Shown here: piece by piece, positions 1 to 10,612 of the stretch
How the letters are laid out: every line of letters begins with the position of its first letter
How positions within the stretch are numbered: position 1 is the stretch's first letter
Assembly (NCBI GenBank): GCA_945859605.1
Contig: OX243824.1
Location: 6,903,537-6,967,536 of the forward strand
Reading direction: 5' to 3'
DNA length: 64,000 nucleotides
DNA from: Lumbricus rubellus
Taxonomy: Eukaryota; Annelida; Clitellata; Crassiclitellata; Lumbricidae
Notes under the pieces: generated by a model
Told to the model about the DNA's origin: nothing
Seen by the model: the letters and a program-made list of their open reading frames with translations, nothing else
Database searches by the model: none
Program-made: the position numbers and the translations under genes

Positions 1-164
1 TAGAGATTGGTCTTGAACAACAGGTCACCTTTGTCGCTCAAGTGGTTATATACACCTGTTTGTCTGAAATGACAAGCACCGTCACTAGCAGCACAGGCTG
101 TACAGACACAATTCCATCACAACCCTTTCTTGCTGAAAATAATTGATTATTGACTGCATGCAAT

Positions 165-579
165 CATGGGCGGAAACCTAGGGGGGACAGAGGAACGGTC
201 CCCCCAAAGAAGGTGTTGGGGGGACGGCCCATGCATTGGTCCCCCCCAAAGTTGAGCGTGAAGACTCTCACGGCGGACGAAAAAAAATTTGTATAGGTAT
301 TTGAAAGTTTTTGACCGGATGACTAAAAAAAAGGCCAAAAACTTTTTAGGCGGCGAAAATAGAAATTTTTCTTGACTTTCGGACCTTTTTTGGGCCGGAT
401 GACTAAAAAAAAGGTCATCAACTTTTTTCAAAGCGAAAATAAGCTTAGACATTTTTCTTGACTTTCGGACGACTCGTTAAAAATTTTCGTCCGTCAAAAA
501 ATCCCTTGCGTCTTTCCTTCGGCCACTCGTTCATCCTCCCCCCCCCCCCCAAGTCTCCGCCCAGGTTTCCGCCTATATG
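165..579. mobile_element. MITE, CATGGGCGG-type termini
   Basis: The left end reads CATGGGCGGAAACC, and the right end is its near inverse (CATATAGGCGGAAACC on the minus strand). Both sides carry the same 8 bp, CATGCAAT (157-164 and 580-587), which fits the 8-bp target duplication of hAT elements. Inside are G- and C-runs and two copies of a module around GACTAAAAAAAAGG (about 318 and 400). There is no coding capacity. Confidence 0.72.
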
Positions 580-914
580 CATGCAATGAACAGTTGAAAA
601 TGACAATGGGGCCTTTGTCCATAATTTGCTTTACCAGGATAATTATATTCTGAGATGTTCATGTAATCATGTAAGCTAAAAAGGCATTCTGCTTTCAAGA
701 ATTTTGTTTTATGTGTTTCATCGTTTTGTCAACCTTCAGGAAAGGTATTCGAGATGGTTTTTTTAGTACAAAGGGATCTTGACTTCATAGTCATATTAAT
801 CTTTTTCGTTGTCGTCATCTTCTTCATTATCCTCTTCATTTTATTTAAAGCAACATAAAATTAATCATAGGTAGGGCACGCCGCCCGCAATCAACACAGA
901 GGCAGACAGACATA

Positions 915-1070
915 CATGGGCGGAGTTTATCAGGAGCTAGGGGGGCTTAGCCCCCCCCCCCCCAGAAGGCCCAGATTCAGCTTTTTTACCATGTATCTTT
1001 TCCGGACTTGGCCCCTCCAGGAAGGCATTAGCCCCCCCCCCCGAAGAACGGAAACCAAACTCCGCCCATG
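915..1070. mobile_element. MITE, CATGGGCGGAG termini
   Basis: Short 156-bp element with ends CATGGGCGGAGTTT and AAACTCCGCCCATG, flanked by the 8-bp duplication CAGACATA (907-914 and 1071-1078). The interior is dominated by runs of G and C that can fold back. It belongs to the same family as the element at 27408-27592. No ORF of its own. Confidence 0.8.
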
Positions 1071-1194
1071 CAGACATACTATAACAGTCAGATGGACGGC
1101 TAAATACATGACCAAACATTAAGGTTCCCCATTTGGAAATGCCGTGCCTACGTCATCTCGGCAATCATTATGTTTGTAGGCCACCGATACATGT

Positions 1195-1209
1195 CACGTG
1201 GGTCACGTG
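1195..1209. promoter_or_regulatory. Paired CACGTG E-boxes
   Basis: Two CACGTG palindromes lie 9 bp apart (1195-1200 and 1204-1209), each preceded by GT or T, giving a tandem TCACGTG arrangement like that bound by bHLH-zip factors of the MITF/TFEB or USF type. The location inside a presumed intron means function is only an inference. Confidence 0.25.
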
Positions 1210-1225
1210 ATATATGAGACGAATC

Positions 1226-1300
1226 GACGAAATGATGATGATGATGATGATAATAGTATCATGATGATAGTATCATGATGATAGTATCATGATACAACCG
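1226..1300. repeat. ATG trinucleotide run and GATAGTATCAT short tandem
   Basis: A run of GAT/ATG triplets passes into three copies of an imperfect 15-bp unit containing the palindrome-like ATAGTATCATGAT. Confidence 0.7.
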
Positions 1301-1927
1301 ATTTTCCAATGTGGTGTGCCGAAATGTTGGACAAAGCGAAAGCAGGAGGAGAATGGAAGAATTCGTAGAAATTAATTGACCGTAGGAAATGGATCATTTG
1401 CAGAAGAAGACAAGAGAAAAAATAGGAGTCGAATCACATATAAGACATGGTGTTATTGCGAAACAACTCAACTATATACCAGACTGTAGACAGGGTCGAT
1501 GTAGGAGGACTCCAATAGTTTGGACATGATGGGGGGGGTGAGAATGCCACCAGCTGAGAGGATCACATCATTTTTTCACACGCAATGCACTGTACATGTA
1601 TACGCAGATGATGCAACTTGAGGAATTGTTACAACTGCATATTAACCCTTTCTCTCACTTCGCATCCCCTCGAATGAAATTACTGCTTATCGTATGACAA
1701 TGAACCTTTTAAACTGGTTTTAACTGCACAAAAATGATTTTACAGCGGCACAAATTCATTTAAGAATAATAGTCCTGCCCTTTTGTGCACAAACGAAATT
1801 TCAATAACTAACAGAACTTCTACAGCGCATGTAGACCTATAATACAAACAAATCAACCTGTGTCAACTTATATAGCGCAAGTGTTTAGATCCCAGAGGAA
1901 TAATAAATCGATAGCACTGGACAGTGT

Positions 1928-2054
1928 TCGTGCACGTGTATTTGTCTGTGTGTGCGAGTGTTTGTCTGTGTGTGTTTGTGTGTGTGTTTGTCTGTGTGTT
2001 TGTGTGTGTGTTTGTGTGTGTGTGTGTGTTTATCTGTGTGTGTTTGTCTGCGCG

Positions 2055-2116
<62 letters not shown>

Positions 2117-2117
2117 C

Positions 2118-2176
<59 letters not shown>

Positions 2177-2245
2177 TGGGTGTGTGTGTGGGTGTCTGTG
2201 TATGTGTATGTAGGTTGTGTGTGTGCTTTGTTTGTTTGTTTCAGT
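1928..2245. repeat. (TG)n microsatellite with interruptions
   Basis: About 300 bp of TG dinucleotides, interrupted on the left by TGTTTGTC variants and on the right by GGGTG and TATG variants. The long Cys/Val-rich and Thr/His-rich frames through it are products of the repeat. Confidence 0.95.
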
Positions 2246-2756
2246 GTACGTTCGTGCATACACGTGTGTATTTGTTTGTGTGCGCATGCGTGCATGTTTG
2301 TTGACTCACGTGGATATATGTATGAACATATATTAGCATGTTATATCGATGGTTGGCCGATAGGCGCGTCGCTGTGTGTATACGTTTAAAGGAAGCGATC
2401 CATTGTCTTTTAGTTTACACTGAAACAATGCGGACTTCGAATCCATATGAGACAATCGACGCCTCCATTGTTCTCGACGCTCCCCAATTAATTGTCTAGC
2501 CACAAGTGGCCAGGATGGGGGAGGAGTGGGTGACGTATACGGAAACCATGGGCATGCAGAGGCTCGGGAGTCCCATGGCATACACTAGCGAGGATGTATC
2601 GATGTTTAAGTAAAGAGAGTTTCAATGGATGCGCATATAATAGTCTGGTAACGGATGTTTTCAATCAGAGGCGTGCATGAAAACGCGCCCATGCATCCAA
2701 GGCGCGTTTGCTTACACAACATATATACCGCGGCAAGAAACACGATATGTTTGCAT

Positions 2757-2967
2757 GTGCACTTGTTATAGCACTCCTTCAAGATTGCTACTCAGAAGCG
2801 CTCCAGACTGCAGTGCGGACACTGAATTGGAGTTTCACGCCGAAGCGAGGGGTAATTGCGAGTGAAAGACTTGTCCAAGGTTCCTACGAGGCGGCTTGAG
2901 GTGAATTCAGACCTGCAACCCTAAGGCTGCATGGCAACAAACATACACACTACACAACCGCGCCCCA
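2757..2967 (-). mobile_element. tRNA-derived SINE (family A), minus orientation
   Basis: Read on the minus strand it begins with a GGCGCGG-type head, has a degraded tRNA-like region, then the conserved body (AAGTCTTTCACTCGC, GCTTCGGCGTGAAACTCC, TGCAGTGTCCGCAC) and a CTCAGAGTAG / AGTGCTATAACAAGTGC-type end. Full copies of the same family lie at 10390, 52199 and 56902. Confidence 0.75.
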
Positions 2968-3354
2968 CAAAACGATAATGAAATCCATTCATTCATTGTA
3001 GGGATTTACATGGCGCTTTTTTAAAGGTAACTATTATAATAATATGCTCAGAGGCACTTCCGACCAATTGAATCACTGCTAAAGTGATTTACTAAGTCTC
3101 AGGGTTTTAAATCAAACGTATAGCAGGAAAAAAACATCATAAGCAGCATAATGGTGGTAGCTTATATTACCATGCGGAGCTCACATGTCGAAAAATTTTG
3201 TCCATAAAAAGTGGCATGATTAATTATGGCTCTAGTAACATGACAATTGATGCGTATAATTACGAGCGCAGTTCAGATATGGAGCTATCAACTCCATATT
3301 ATGTCCAACATCTAGGTCCATATATCGGTTTTTAGCAACCACTTCTTGCTGTTT

Positions 3355-3470
3355 AACGATACTGTGTCATGTCAATCATGATAATTATTGTCGCCCTCCT
3401 TCTTTTTCCAGGCTTTAGACTGGCACAGATAAAGCATAAGCAATGGCGGAGCATATGGGCAGAACTTTGC
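3355..3470. repeat. Interspersed repeat D copy (TTAACGACACTG ... CTGGCAC)
   Basis: This carries the hallmark words of a repeat seen at least nine times in the window: GTTTAACGATACTG, a GTCGCCCTCCTTC block, CCAGGCTTTAGACTGGCAC and a short GATAAAGCA tail. The block is followed at 3595-3665 and 3770-3855 by two SINE family A 3' tails (GCGCCTCTGAGTGG ... GCGCTATACAAATT) with a CA-rich stretch between them. Confidence 0.6.
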
Positions 3471-3865
3471 CTTCTCGGTGTGTTGGCCCCTCGTCCCTGA
3501 ATGGATTCGCCTTGACGCTTCGCCTCCCTTCCTAGAACTCCTTCTCAGGCATTCCTCTCTCACCTTAAGACAGCTTTATTTGACCCTGCTGCAGGTGCTC
3601 GGAGCGCCTCTGAGTGGTCCCCTTCAAGAGGCGCTATACAAATTCCCGTATTGAATATGTTTACGTGATAGACACAGTGCATATACACAAACACAAACAC
3701 ACACACACCCACATACAAATAAACACACACAGACAAACACACCCACAAGTTCTTTCTCTTTTGCTGTGACTAGACTGGGCTGGGAGGGTCACTGAGTGAG
3801 CTTCCAGAAAGGGCGCTATATAAATATCCGGAATAATAATATTGAATGAATGCATGACTCTGTGT

Positions 3866-4384
3866 TTATTTACCGTCACGTCCCTAAATAATTGTCAACA
3901 ATAACATAAAACACTATTGTGTTGTATTGTGTTGTATTGTATCGCATCAATCAATAAACCAATAAATCAGTCAATCCAAGTTTCTTTTATTGCAGCCATT
4001 CGCCACAGTCAATAAAGCACGAAATATGCAATAAACAATAATATAATATCGTATTGTATTGTATTGCATTGTAGGCCTACATGACCATATAGAAGGCGCT
4101 TCTCTCAGCAATAGCCTTTCAGAAGCGCCCAAGTGCGACCCTCCCCCCCCCCAGGAAAAAATGTAGGATTTAAGGCACAAGAAGGGTGATGGAAAGGCGG
4201 AGCGAGCTGATGGTAGAAGACTAGAAGTTCATTCCACAAAGAGGGACCTAAGCAGGCAAAGCATATACAGTTCTTCCTCCTTTCACAAGCATGCTCGTAT
4301 AATAATTATACAAGTATACATGCATATGGAAAAACTTACAGTCATGTTGTCGAAGTGATCATAAAATTATATACTGTAACTTAC
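3866..4384. other. Low-information intron segment
   Basis: Holds TTGTATTG-type short tandem words (about 3915-3945 and 4050-4070), a short C-run near 4141 and otherwise unique AT-rich sequence. No exon or element could be supported. Confidence 0.5.
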
Positions 4385-7300
4385 CCCTCCAAGGACGTTT
4401 GGGTCAGCTTTCTTGTTCAGCAGTAGCTTCACCATGTCGTCTTTACCGTAAAGGCTGGCGTAGTGCAAAGGCGTCTTACCATCCTACAAGTCAAAGAAGA
4501 GATCAAGTAAAAAATGGTGCGGTAGTATAGGCTACGTTGAGGCAACAAGTTCAGGGCTTCTTATACTAAGGAATTTTATAACTGCACCTAGAAAATAAGT
4601 CGGAAAGAAATTAGGTAAGTAAGATAGTAGATAAGTAAGAAAGTAGGTAAGAAAGTAGGTAGGAAAGAAATTAAGTATGTAAGAAAATAGGTAGGAAAGA
4701 AAGTAGGTAGGTAAGTAAGAACGTAGGTAGGAAATAAATTAAGTATGTAAGAAAGTAGGTAGGAAAGAAATTAAGTTTGTAAGAAAGTAGGTAGGAAAGA
4801 AAGTAGGTAGGTAAGTAAGAAAGTAGGTAGGAAAGAAATTAAGTTTGTAAGAAAGTAGGTAAGTAAGAAAGTAGGTAAGTAAGAAAGTAGGTTGGAAAGA
4901 AATTAGGTAGGTAAGAAAGTAGAAAAATAATAGAGTATATAGGTAGGTAAAAAAAAGTAGGCAGGTAAGAACGCAAGTAAGTAAGAAAGTAGGTGTGTAA
5001 GTTTATTCTTGATGACTCCATGCATGACTCACTGACCTTTGCTTTCCAGTTGACATCTGCTCCAATGTCCAACAATCTTTCAACGACAGGAAGACGATTG
5101 TCTTTGATGGCCAACATCAAGGTCGTCTGCTGTGTCTCCTTCAAATTAGATGACAAACAAATCAATTAATTTATTAATTAATTACAATTAATTGGGTGAT
5201 TAAGAAAGAAAAGACGAGAAGAACGCGAAGAAGAATCCTAGTAAGAAGAGGAAGAAGAATTGAAAGTAGGTAAGTAAGAAAGTAGGTAGGAAAGAAAGTA
5301 GAAAACTAAGAGAGTAGATAAGTAAGATAGTAGGTAAGTAAGAAAGTAGGTAAGTAAGTTAAACAAATTAATTAATTAATTAATTAACTACAATGAATTA
5401 GATGATTAAGAGAGAAAAGATGAGAAAAATGTGAAGAAGAATCCGAATAAGAAGAGGGAGAAGAATTGAAAGAAAAATTGGAATGAGAAGAAAAGGAAGA
5501 TTGCGAATAAGAATGCCCGTTACAACTAAAAGAAGAATGTATAATCGTCATCGCAATCGCCGCGGTCTTCGTTATCATCATCATCATCATCATCATCATC
5601 ATTATCATCATCATCATCGTTGTCGTCGTTGTCTTCATCGTCACCATCATCGTCGTCGTCATCACCATCGTCATCATCACCGTCATCATCATCACCATCA
5701 TCGTCCATCATCGTCATCATTATAATCATCATCATCATCATCACCATCATCGTCATCATCTTCATCATTTTTGCTACTACTACTACTATTATTATAATTA
5801 TCTTCTTGAAAAGGGCTCTGTGTAAATTCATTGAAATGCATTACTATAGCATCATGATCATGATCATGATCATCATCATCATCATCATCATCATCAACAA
5901 CAACAACAACAACAACAATAAAGCAATCTATTAAGCTCTGGTCAGTCATCATCTCTCACCTCATCAGCGTAGTTGATTTCTTCATTTCCTTTCTCCATCG
6001 CTCTGATCAGCTGGTCCACAACACTCCACTCTCCCCGTCTACACAACGTCAACAATCTACTCGCACCGGCTGGAACCGGCAAGTTCTTCGGCGACCCGGA
6101 TGATCCAGCTTCCGGTTTCGGGACCGCAAGACCTCCGGACCTTGACCTTGCTGCCTCCTCGCTGCTGGATCGGACATCCAGTTTTCCAGTCGTTTCCCGC
6201 TTCCTCAGAGCCAATCGTTGTTTGCTGTCGAGGGTGGCGCTCTTGGAACCTCTGGGTCTCTTCGACGATTGAACTGACCTTGTTGGATTGGCTTCCACGT
6301 CGTCGCTGGTGGTGGTGGAGACGGATTCAGTGGGACTGATGCTGCTGCTGGAGGAGGTAGAAATCTTCTTTGACTTAACCTGTTCTGCTTCCGGTGAATC
6401 CGTCTTTCCATGATCAGTTTCAATCTTTTCTTCCATGTTCTCATGTGCCACTACTACTCCAGGATGATCTTCTTCCAACGTTTCTTCCTTTTCCATCTGA
6501 CTCTTCTGAGGGTCGATGGTTTCCAGCTTTCCCTCCGACTGCTCCGTGGACTCGGCGACCTCATCGGACTGTGGACTCGACTTCTTTGGATCGGAGTAGA
6601 ATGCTCTTCCTATTCTTCCAGAGTCCGGCTGTCGTTCGCTTCTCGATTCCTCCTCAGTGATATGCGACAATGCATTGTCTTCATGTGGAATTTCCACGGA
6701 TTCCTCAGCTTCCGATTCTGCTGCCACATCCTCATCCTCATCCAACTCCAATTGAAGAGGAATGGAATTGGCTTCCTGATGATCAGCCGCACTCCTCTTA
6801 GCATCCGCACCCACTTCATTCCTTGTTTCCGCATCAGATTCTTCTCCAGATTCCACCTCTCCATCACCCTCCTCATCCTCCCCCTCCTCAGCCGCTCCAT
6901 CTCCATCCAGTCGCTCATCCTCCTCCGAGAGACGGATCCGAGGAAGCGCTTTTGTTCTTCTTCCACCCGCCTGCTCCTCCAAAGTAGGAGCATCAACATC
7001 CGGATCTCCACTCAACGCAATCTCGTCCCCGATCAGACTCTGATAAACCACGTCCTCCAGAACAACTGGATGGTGTTCAACCACATCGCTTACTTCCTCC
7101 CCTGTCTGCCGGTCGATGTCCCTCTTCCCATCCTCGTCAGCTCCTCCCACAACTGAATCTTTGTCTTCCTCGTTTTCCACTGGCTCCCCATCAGAGTCGC
7201 TCGATTCGTCCACGGAATCCCTCTTCTTCTGTGGGACGCTGTGAGGTTCATTCTCCGGTTCAGTTACACTCCGCGAAACCTTCGAAGGAATCGTTTGCTC

Positions 7301-7891
7301 CAGGTCCACCACCTGCTCCACATCCACGTTCTCCTTTCCGTTAGACGTCTTCCTCTTTTTACCCGGACTTCTTTTACCCACTTCCGCTTTCGATATGACG
7401 TCACTTCCGTTCTGGGTCGCAGTCTCCACTTCCGCTCGACGAGGCTTCACGCTGATCGACTTCCGTTTCTTCTTCTTTACAGGAACTCCTTTCCCACCCG
7501 CTCCACCACCACCAATTCCAGTCGATTCCGCCGCTCTACTCCCTGACTTCCCCGCTGCCGCCCCACGTGACCTTGAACTCTCCCCGACGCTTTGGTCAAC
7601 CGGAGTGATGCCCCCTGCGTCGCTCAGCTTTCTCTGTGACACCATCGCAGTCGATTTCTTGGACCTCCCCTCGTCAAAGGATTTCACTGGAGGGGACAAC
7701 TGCTTCTTCTTCTGTAGTTCCCGAATCTGTGTCACGTTACCATCAACGTAAGGTGAGACTTGGTTGGATAGCGATCGAATCCCTGTCCCGTTTCCGGCTG
7801 GTTTCGACTTCAAGGATCGAGGTTCCGCTTCCGGTGATGCCTCGGCGGTGGACTTGGTGATCAGGCGCTTCTTGCTTACGTTTGCCATCAT
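4385..7891 (-). CDS. TRPN1/NOMPC-like ankyrin-repeat gene, 5' part (three coding exons)
   Basis: Exons are 7891-5960 (644 codons, start ATG 7891), 5138-5037 and 4483-4385. All are phase 0 and bounded by AG and GT (GATGAG|GTGAGA; AAG|GTCAGT; GAGGG|GTAAGT). The last two exons encode about one ankyrin repeat each (34 and 33 residues), with TTLMLAIKDNRLPVVERLLD and DGKTPLHYASLYGKDDMVKL. The order of a short helical segment (SRLLTLCRRGEWSVVDQLIR), a first repeat with IKDN and IGADV, and a second with YGKDDMVKLLL followed by LGG parallels the start of the ankyrin domain of TRPN1/NOMPC, the mechanosensory TRP channel. The first 600 residues are acidic and disordered with basic nuclear-type clusters (KKKKRKS, PGKKRK), unlike the short leader of insect NOMPC. 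Channel exons would lie off the left edge. Another large ankyrin protein remains possible. Confidence 0.6.
4590..5015. repeat. AAGTAGGT-type tandem repeat in intron
   Basis: Irregular tandem array of AAGAAAGTAGGTAGG and AAGTAAG units between two ankyrin exons. It resumes at about 5262-5360 after the exon at 5037-5138. Purine-rich on the plus strand. Confidence 0.9.
5560..5935. repeat. (ATC)n / (CAA)n trinucleotide tracts
   Basis: CATCAT/CGTCAT triplets from about 5570 to 5770, a second run at 5855-5895, and a (CAA)n run at 5896-5918. These sit in the intron immediately downstream of the long first coding exon. The poly-Asp and poly-Met frames across it are repeat artefacts. Confidence 0.93.
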
Positions 7892-7990
7892 CAGAGTGAA
7901 GGAATTATGAACGATTTGTGCAATTGCTCATGCAGATTCTAAGAGCATCATGGATCTAAAAAAGGAGCAAACGAATGAATGTTGAAGACG
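7892..7990 (-). promoter_or_regulatory. Upstream region of the TRPN-like gene
   Basis: Immediately 5' of the ATG. I see no TATA box or clear initiator in about 100 bp before the retroelement remnant begins, and an untranslated first exon farther upstream is possible. Confidence 0.25.
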
Positions 7991-8265
7991 ATAGAAGTGG
8001 AAGGAAGTTTGGTCGACTGGATCAAAAGAAGTAAGCTTTCTTATTTCGAACACCTGGTGAGAAAGAACTTAAGAAGGGAGACTGCCAGGCAAAGAGATAG
8101 GAAAAGAGAGAAGCAGAAACACGGGGAACGAGGGTTGGTATGGATTGACAATAGCAGAACCTGGATGGAAATGTCATTTGAACGGATCCTGACGGGTAAC
8201 ACAGGCCAGAAAAAAGATGAAGAAAACTTGTCTGTGAAACGACCAACCCTTGGACCGAGGAAGGT
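7985..8265 (+). pseudogene. Decayed non-LTR retrotransposon 3' coding tail
   Basis: The plus-strand frame contains SKLSYFEHLVRK, then a basic run, then VWIDNSRTWMEMSFERIL. This order (a LxYFGHVxR-like block, then RGRPxxxWIDNIxxWxxMSFExxL) is the usual C-terminal end of LINE-encoded reverse transcriptase proteins. Only about 90 residues remain, and the upstream RT domain is absent. Confidence 0.5.
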
Positions 8266-8269
8266 TGAA

Positions 8270-8748
8270 GACAAGACAAGACAAAACAAAACAAGACAAG
8301 ACATGGCATGACAAAACAAGACAAAACAAAACAAAAACAAAACAAGACAAAAACAAGACAAGACAAGACAAAACAAAACAAGACAAAACAAGACAAAACA
8401 AGACAAGACAAGACAAAACAAGACAAGACTTAGCCAAGACAAAACAAGACAAAACAAGACAAAACCAAACAACACAAAACAAGACAAGACAAGAGAAGAC
8501 AAAACAAGGTAAGACAAGAACAAGACAAGACAACACAAGATAAGACAAGACAAAACAAGACAAGACAAAACAAGACAAGACAAGACAAAACAAGACAAGA
8601 CAAAACAAGACAAAACAAAACAAGACAAGACAAAAAACAAGACAAAACGAGACAAAAACAAGACAAGACAAAACAAAACAAAACAAGACAAGACATGACA
8701 AAACAAAACAAAACAAGACAAGACAAGACAAAACAAGACAAAACAAGA
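8270..8748. repeat. AAAACAAGAC minisatellite
   Basis: About 480 bp made of AAGAC and AAAAC pentamers in varying order, giving a mixed 5/10-bp periodicity. It directly abuts the retroelement remnant on its left, so it may have grown from that element's tail. The long Leu/Val/Cys/Phe frames on the minus strand are artefacts. Confidence 0.95.
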
Positions 8749-8824
8749 ACGATTTGAGTTATTTTCAATAAACGAAATTCCGAGTATACTCTGTGATTGT
8801 AATCATAAACTGACAAAGCGTAAC

Positions 8825-8910
8825 TCGAAAGCCAAGCGCAGGGCACCGGCTTATTCACGAGCGCCGAGTCATGTCATATGGATGGTCCGGCGGGGTACTG
8901 CTGTGGGGAC
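8825..8910. repeat. Interspersed repeat shared with 37886-37970
   Basis: The words CCAAGCG, GGGCACCGGCTTATT and ACGAGCGC followed by GAGTCA occur here and again near 37890-37935 in the same order, so this is a dispersed repeat rather than unique sequence. 8911-9080 shows no further feature. Confidence 0.6.
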
Positions 8911-9080
8911 TCGAGCACGGGTCCCTTGGAAACCAGAGATGGGGCGGAGGAGGCGGATGAGGAGAAGCTATTGAGGCAGGTTGGGGACAAGAAAGCTGGA
9001 AAGGCAGAGGAGGATACCGCGTTCAGTTCAATATTATTGAAGTCTGACTACAATACAGATGACGCAGAAAATAGTATATA

Positions 9081-10080
9081 CAGGGTGGGCCAATAGGAAT
9101 GCAACAACTTTGACGCCTTATAACTTTAACAATTTTTATCTGAGCATCTTGACCTATATATCAGATTGAACACAATTATCCATTTTATCATTCTGCAAAA
9201 TATCTAAGAGATGCTATTACGACTTTTTGAGATAATGCTATTAATGTTCGATGTCCCTTTTTTGCCATGAAATTGCAAGAAAAAAACAAGAGTCAAACTG
9301 AATATGTCAATGACTCAATTCTAAACAATCACTAGTTCTAACAATTAATAACAATTCATATCTTGAGTGAATTTATCATAAGTCAAACAAATATTCAATA
9401 TGTCCACCACGTGCTTTAATGACAGCATGGACACGAGACGACCAATGATCAATGGCTGAGGCCACCAGTGCTCGGGTTATTTCAGCCCAGCAGTAAACAA
9501 TCAACTTTTCAAATGTTCAACGTCACGTATCGGTTCACGATAGACCAGTTGCTGAAGACAACCCCAGATCGAATAGTCAACCGGGTTTAAATCCGGATTG
9601 TTCGGTGGCCAGTTCTCCAGTTCAATAAACTCTGGTACGTTAGCGTTCAGATAGGTAACCGTATGACGTGAACGATGCGCCGGCGGGAGAACGTTTGCGA
9701 CCACAGCTGCGGCTGTTAGACGTTCCCGTGGCATCAATTTGTTTAATCAATCTATGTAGAGCATATTTATTCCATTTTCTAGAAAAGAATTCTATCAACA
9801 TCTGATGTGCATTGTATTCTTTTTCTACTCTTAAGATTCTGATTAAAATTCTATCCTCTTCCGTGAGCGGCGCCATAATGTTCATTATTTACATTCAAAA
9901 TTGAGAGGTGTGCGCCGCACCGAAATTTTTATTTAAACGGTGCCGTGTATCAGCGCAAGATTTGACACAGCAGTAGAATGGATAATTACCTTCAATTTAG
10001 TATATTGATCACAGTGTTCGGATAAAAATTGTTCAAGTTATAAGGCGTCAAAGTTGTTGCATTCCTATTGGCCCACCCTG
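9081..10080 (-). mobile_element. Internally deleted Tc1/mariner-type transposon
   Basis: The element is exactly 1,000 bp. Both ends start CAGGGTGGGCCAATAGG and the inverted repeats match over about 64 bp with only a few differences. It is flanked by TA on each side (9079-9080 and 10081-10082), the target duplication of the IS630/Tc1/mariner superfamily. Remains of the transposase lie inside on the minus strand. Confidence 0.92.
9501..9885 (-). pseudogene. Truncated mariner transposase remnant
   Basis: The start region (ATG at 9885) encodes an N-terminal segment beginning MNIMAPLTEEDRILIRIL and running to a short helix-turn-helix-like end near 9750. A second frame (9737-9501) contains WPPNNPDLNPVDYSIWG, which is the block around the third catalytic Asp of mariner-type DDD enzymes. 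The central catalytic region, including the first two Asp residues, is missing and the two parts are in different frames. This copy cannot encode a working transposase, although its intact termini could be mobilised in trans. Confidence 0.85.
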
Positions 10081-10082
10081 TA

Positions 10083-10389
10083 CATAAACTGTTCGCAAAA
10101 CAATGGTTGCACGCATTGTTCCGTAATTATTGTTCAGTAACATTGTTCAGTCTAAATGTGCGCAAGCATATCGCCGCCTTCGAATAATAGATGATAATGA
10201 TCTATCATAGACCTATGCTGCGGTGAAACGGTGAAAAACCACTGCTGTGTTTTGACACTGTTGTAGACCAAAAAGTCCAAACTATTGGTATACTAATAAT
10301 GCACGGATTAAAGGTTCCCAAGTTCCAGGTACATGTAGGCTTATGCAGTAGGCCCATACATTGCTAGTAATAATTATAGAAGACATCTT
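10083..10389. other. Unique intergenic stretch
   Basis: No ORF, terminal repeat or recognised repeat found. Confidence 0.5.
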
Positions 10390-10606
10390 GGGCGTGGTGG
10401 TGAAGTGGTGTGTTCGGTGCCTTGGAGTCGGAAACTTGTAGGTTTGAATCCACCTCAAGCCGCCGTGAAAAGAACCTGAGCAAGTCCTTCTCTAGCAATA
10501 ATTACTCATGCGCTTCGGCGTGAAACACCGATTCAGTGTCCGCGCTGTAGTCGGGAGCGCCGCTGAGTAGATATATATATAAGAGGAGCTGCAACAAGTG
10601 CTCAAA
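10390..10606 (+). mobile_element. tRNA-derived SINE (family A)
   Basis: Head GGGCGTGGTGGTGAAGTGG resembles a pol III A box. GTAGGTTTGAATCCACC is a B box (GGTTCGAATCC type). The body has CAAGTCCTTC and GCTTCGGCGTGAAAC, and the 3' part has GTCGGGAGCGCCGCTGAGTAG then GAGCTGCAACAAGTGC. The 3' end runs directly into the (CATA)n tract. An AT run interrupts the 3' part at 10570-10580. Confidence 0.82.
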
Positions 10607-10612
10607 TATATA

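Larger units (their letters stand above)
1..4384. other. Left-edge intronic region of the TRPN-like gene
   Basis: This stretch follows, on the minus strand, the last ankyrin exon visible in the window (4385-4483). I read both strands for further ankyrin exons with flanking AG/GT sites and found none, so it is best read as one long intron running off the left edge. It holds two MITEs, a TG-rich tract, a tRNA-type SINE and several SINE tails, listed separately. The remaining sequence at 580-914, 1301-1900 and 2241-2750 is non-repetitive, and I see no supported feature in it. Confidence 0.5.

Noticed and set aside
1860..2389. Cys/Val-rich and Thr/His-rich frames
   Set aside because: Direct translations of the (TG)n/(CA)n tract with no flanking coding signal.
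8022..8858. Long Leu/Val/Ser/Cys/Phe frames on the minus strand that look like membrane proteins
   Set aside because: They are translations of the AAAACAAGAC minisatellite.
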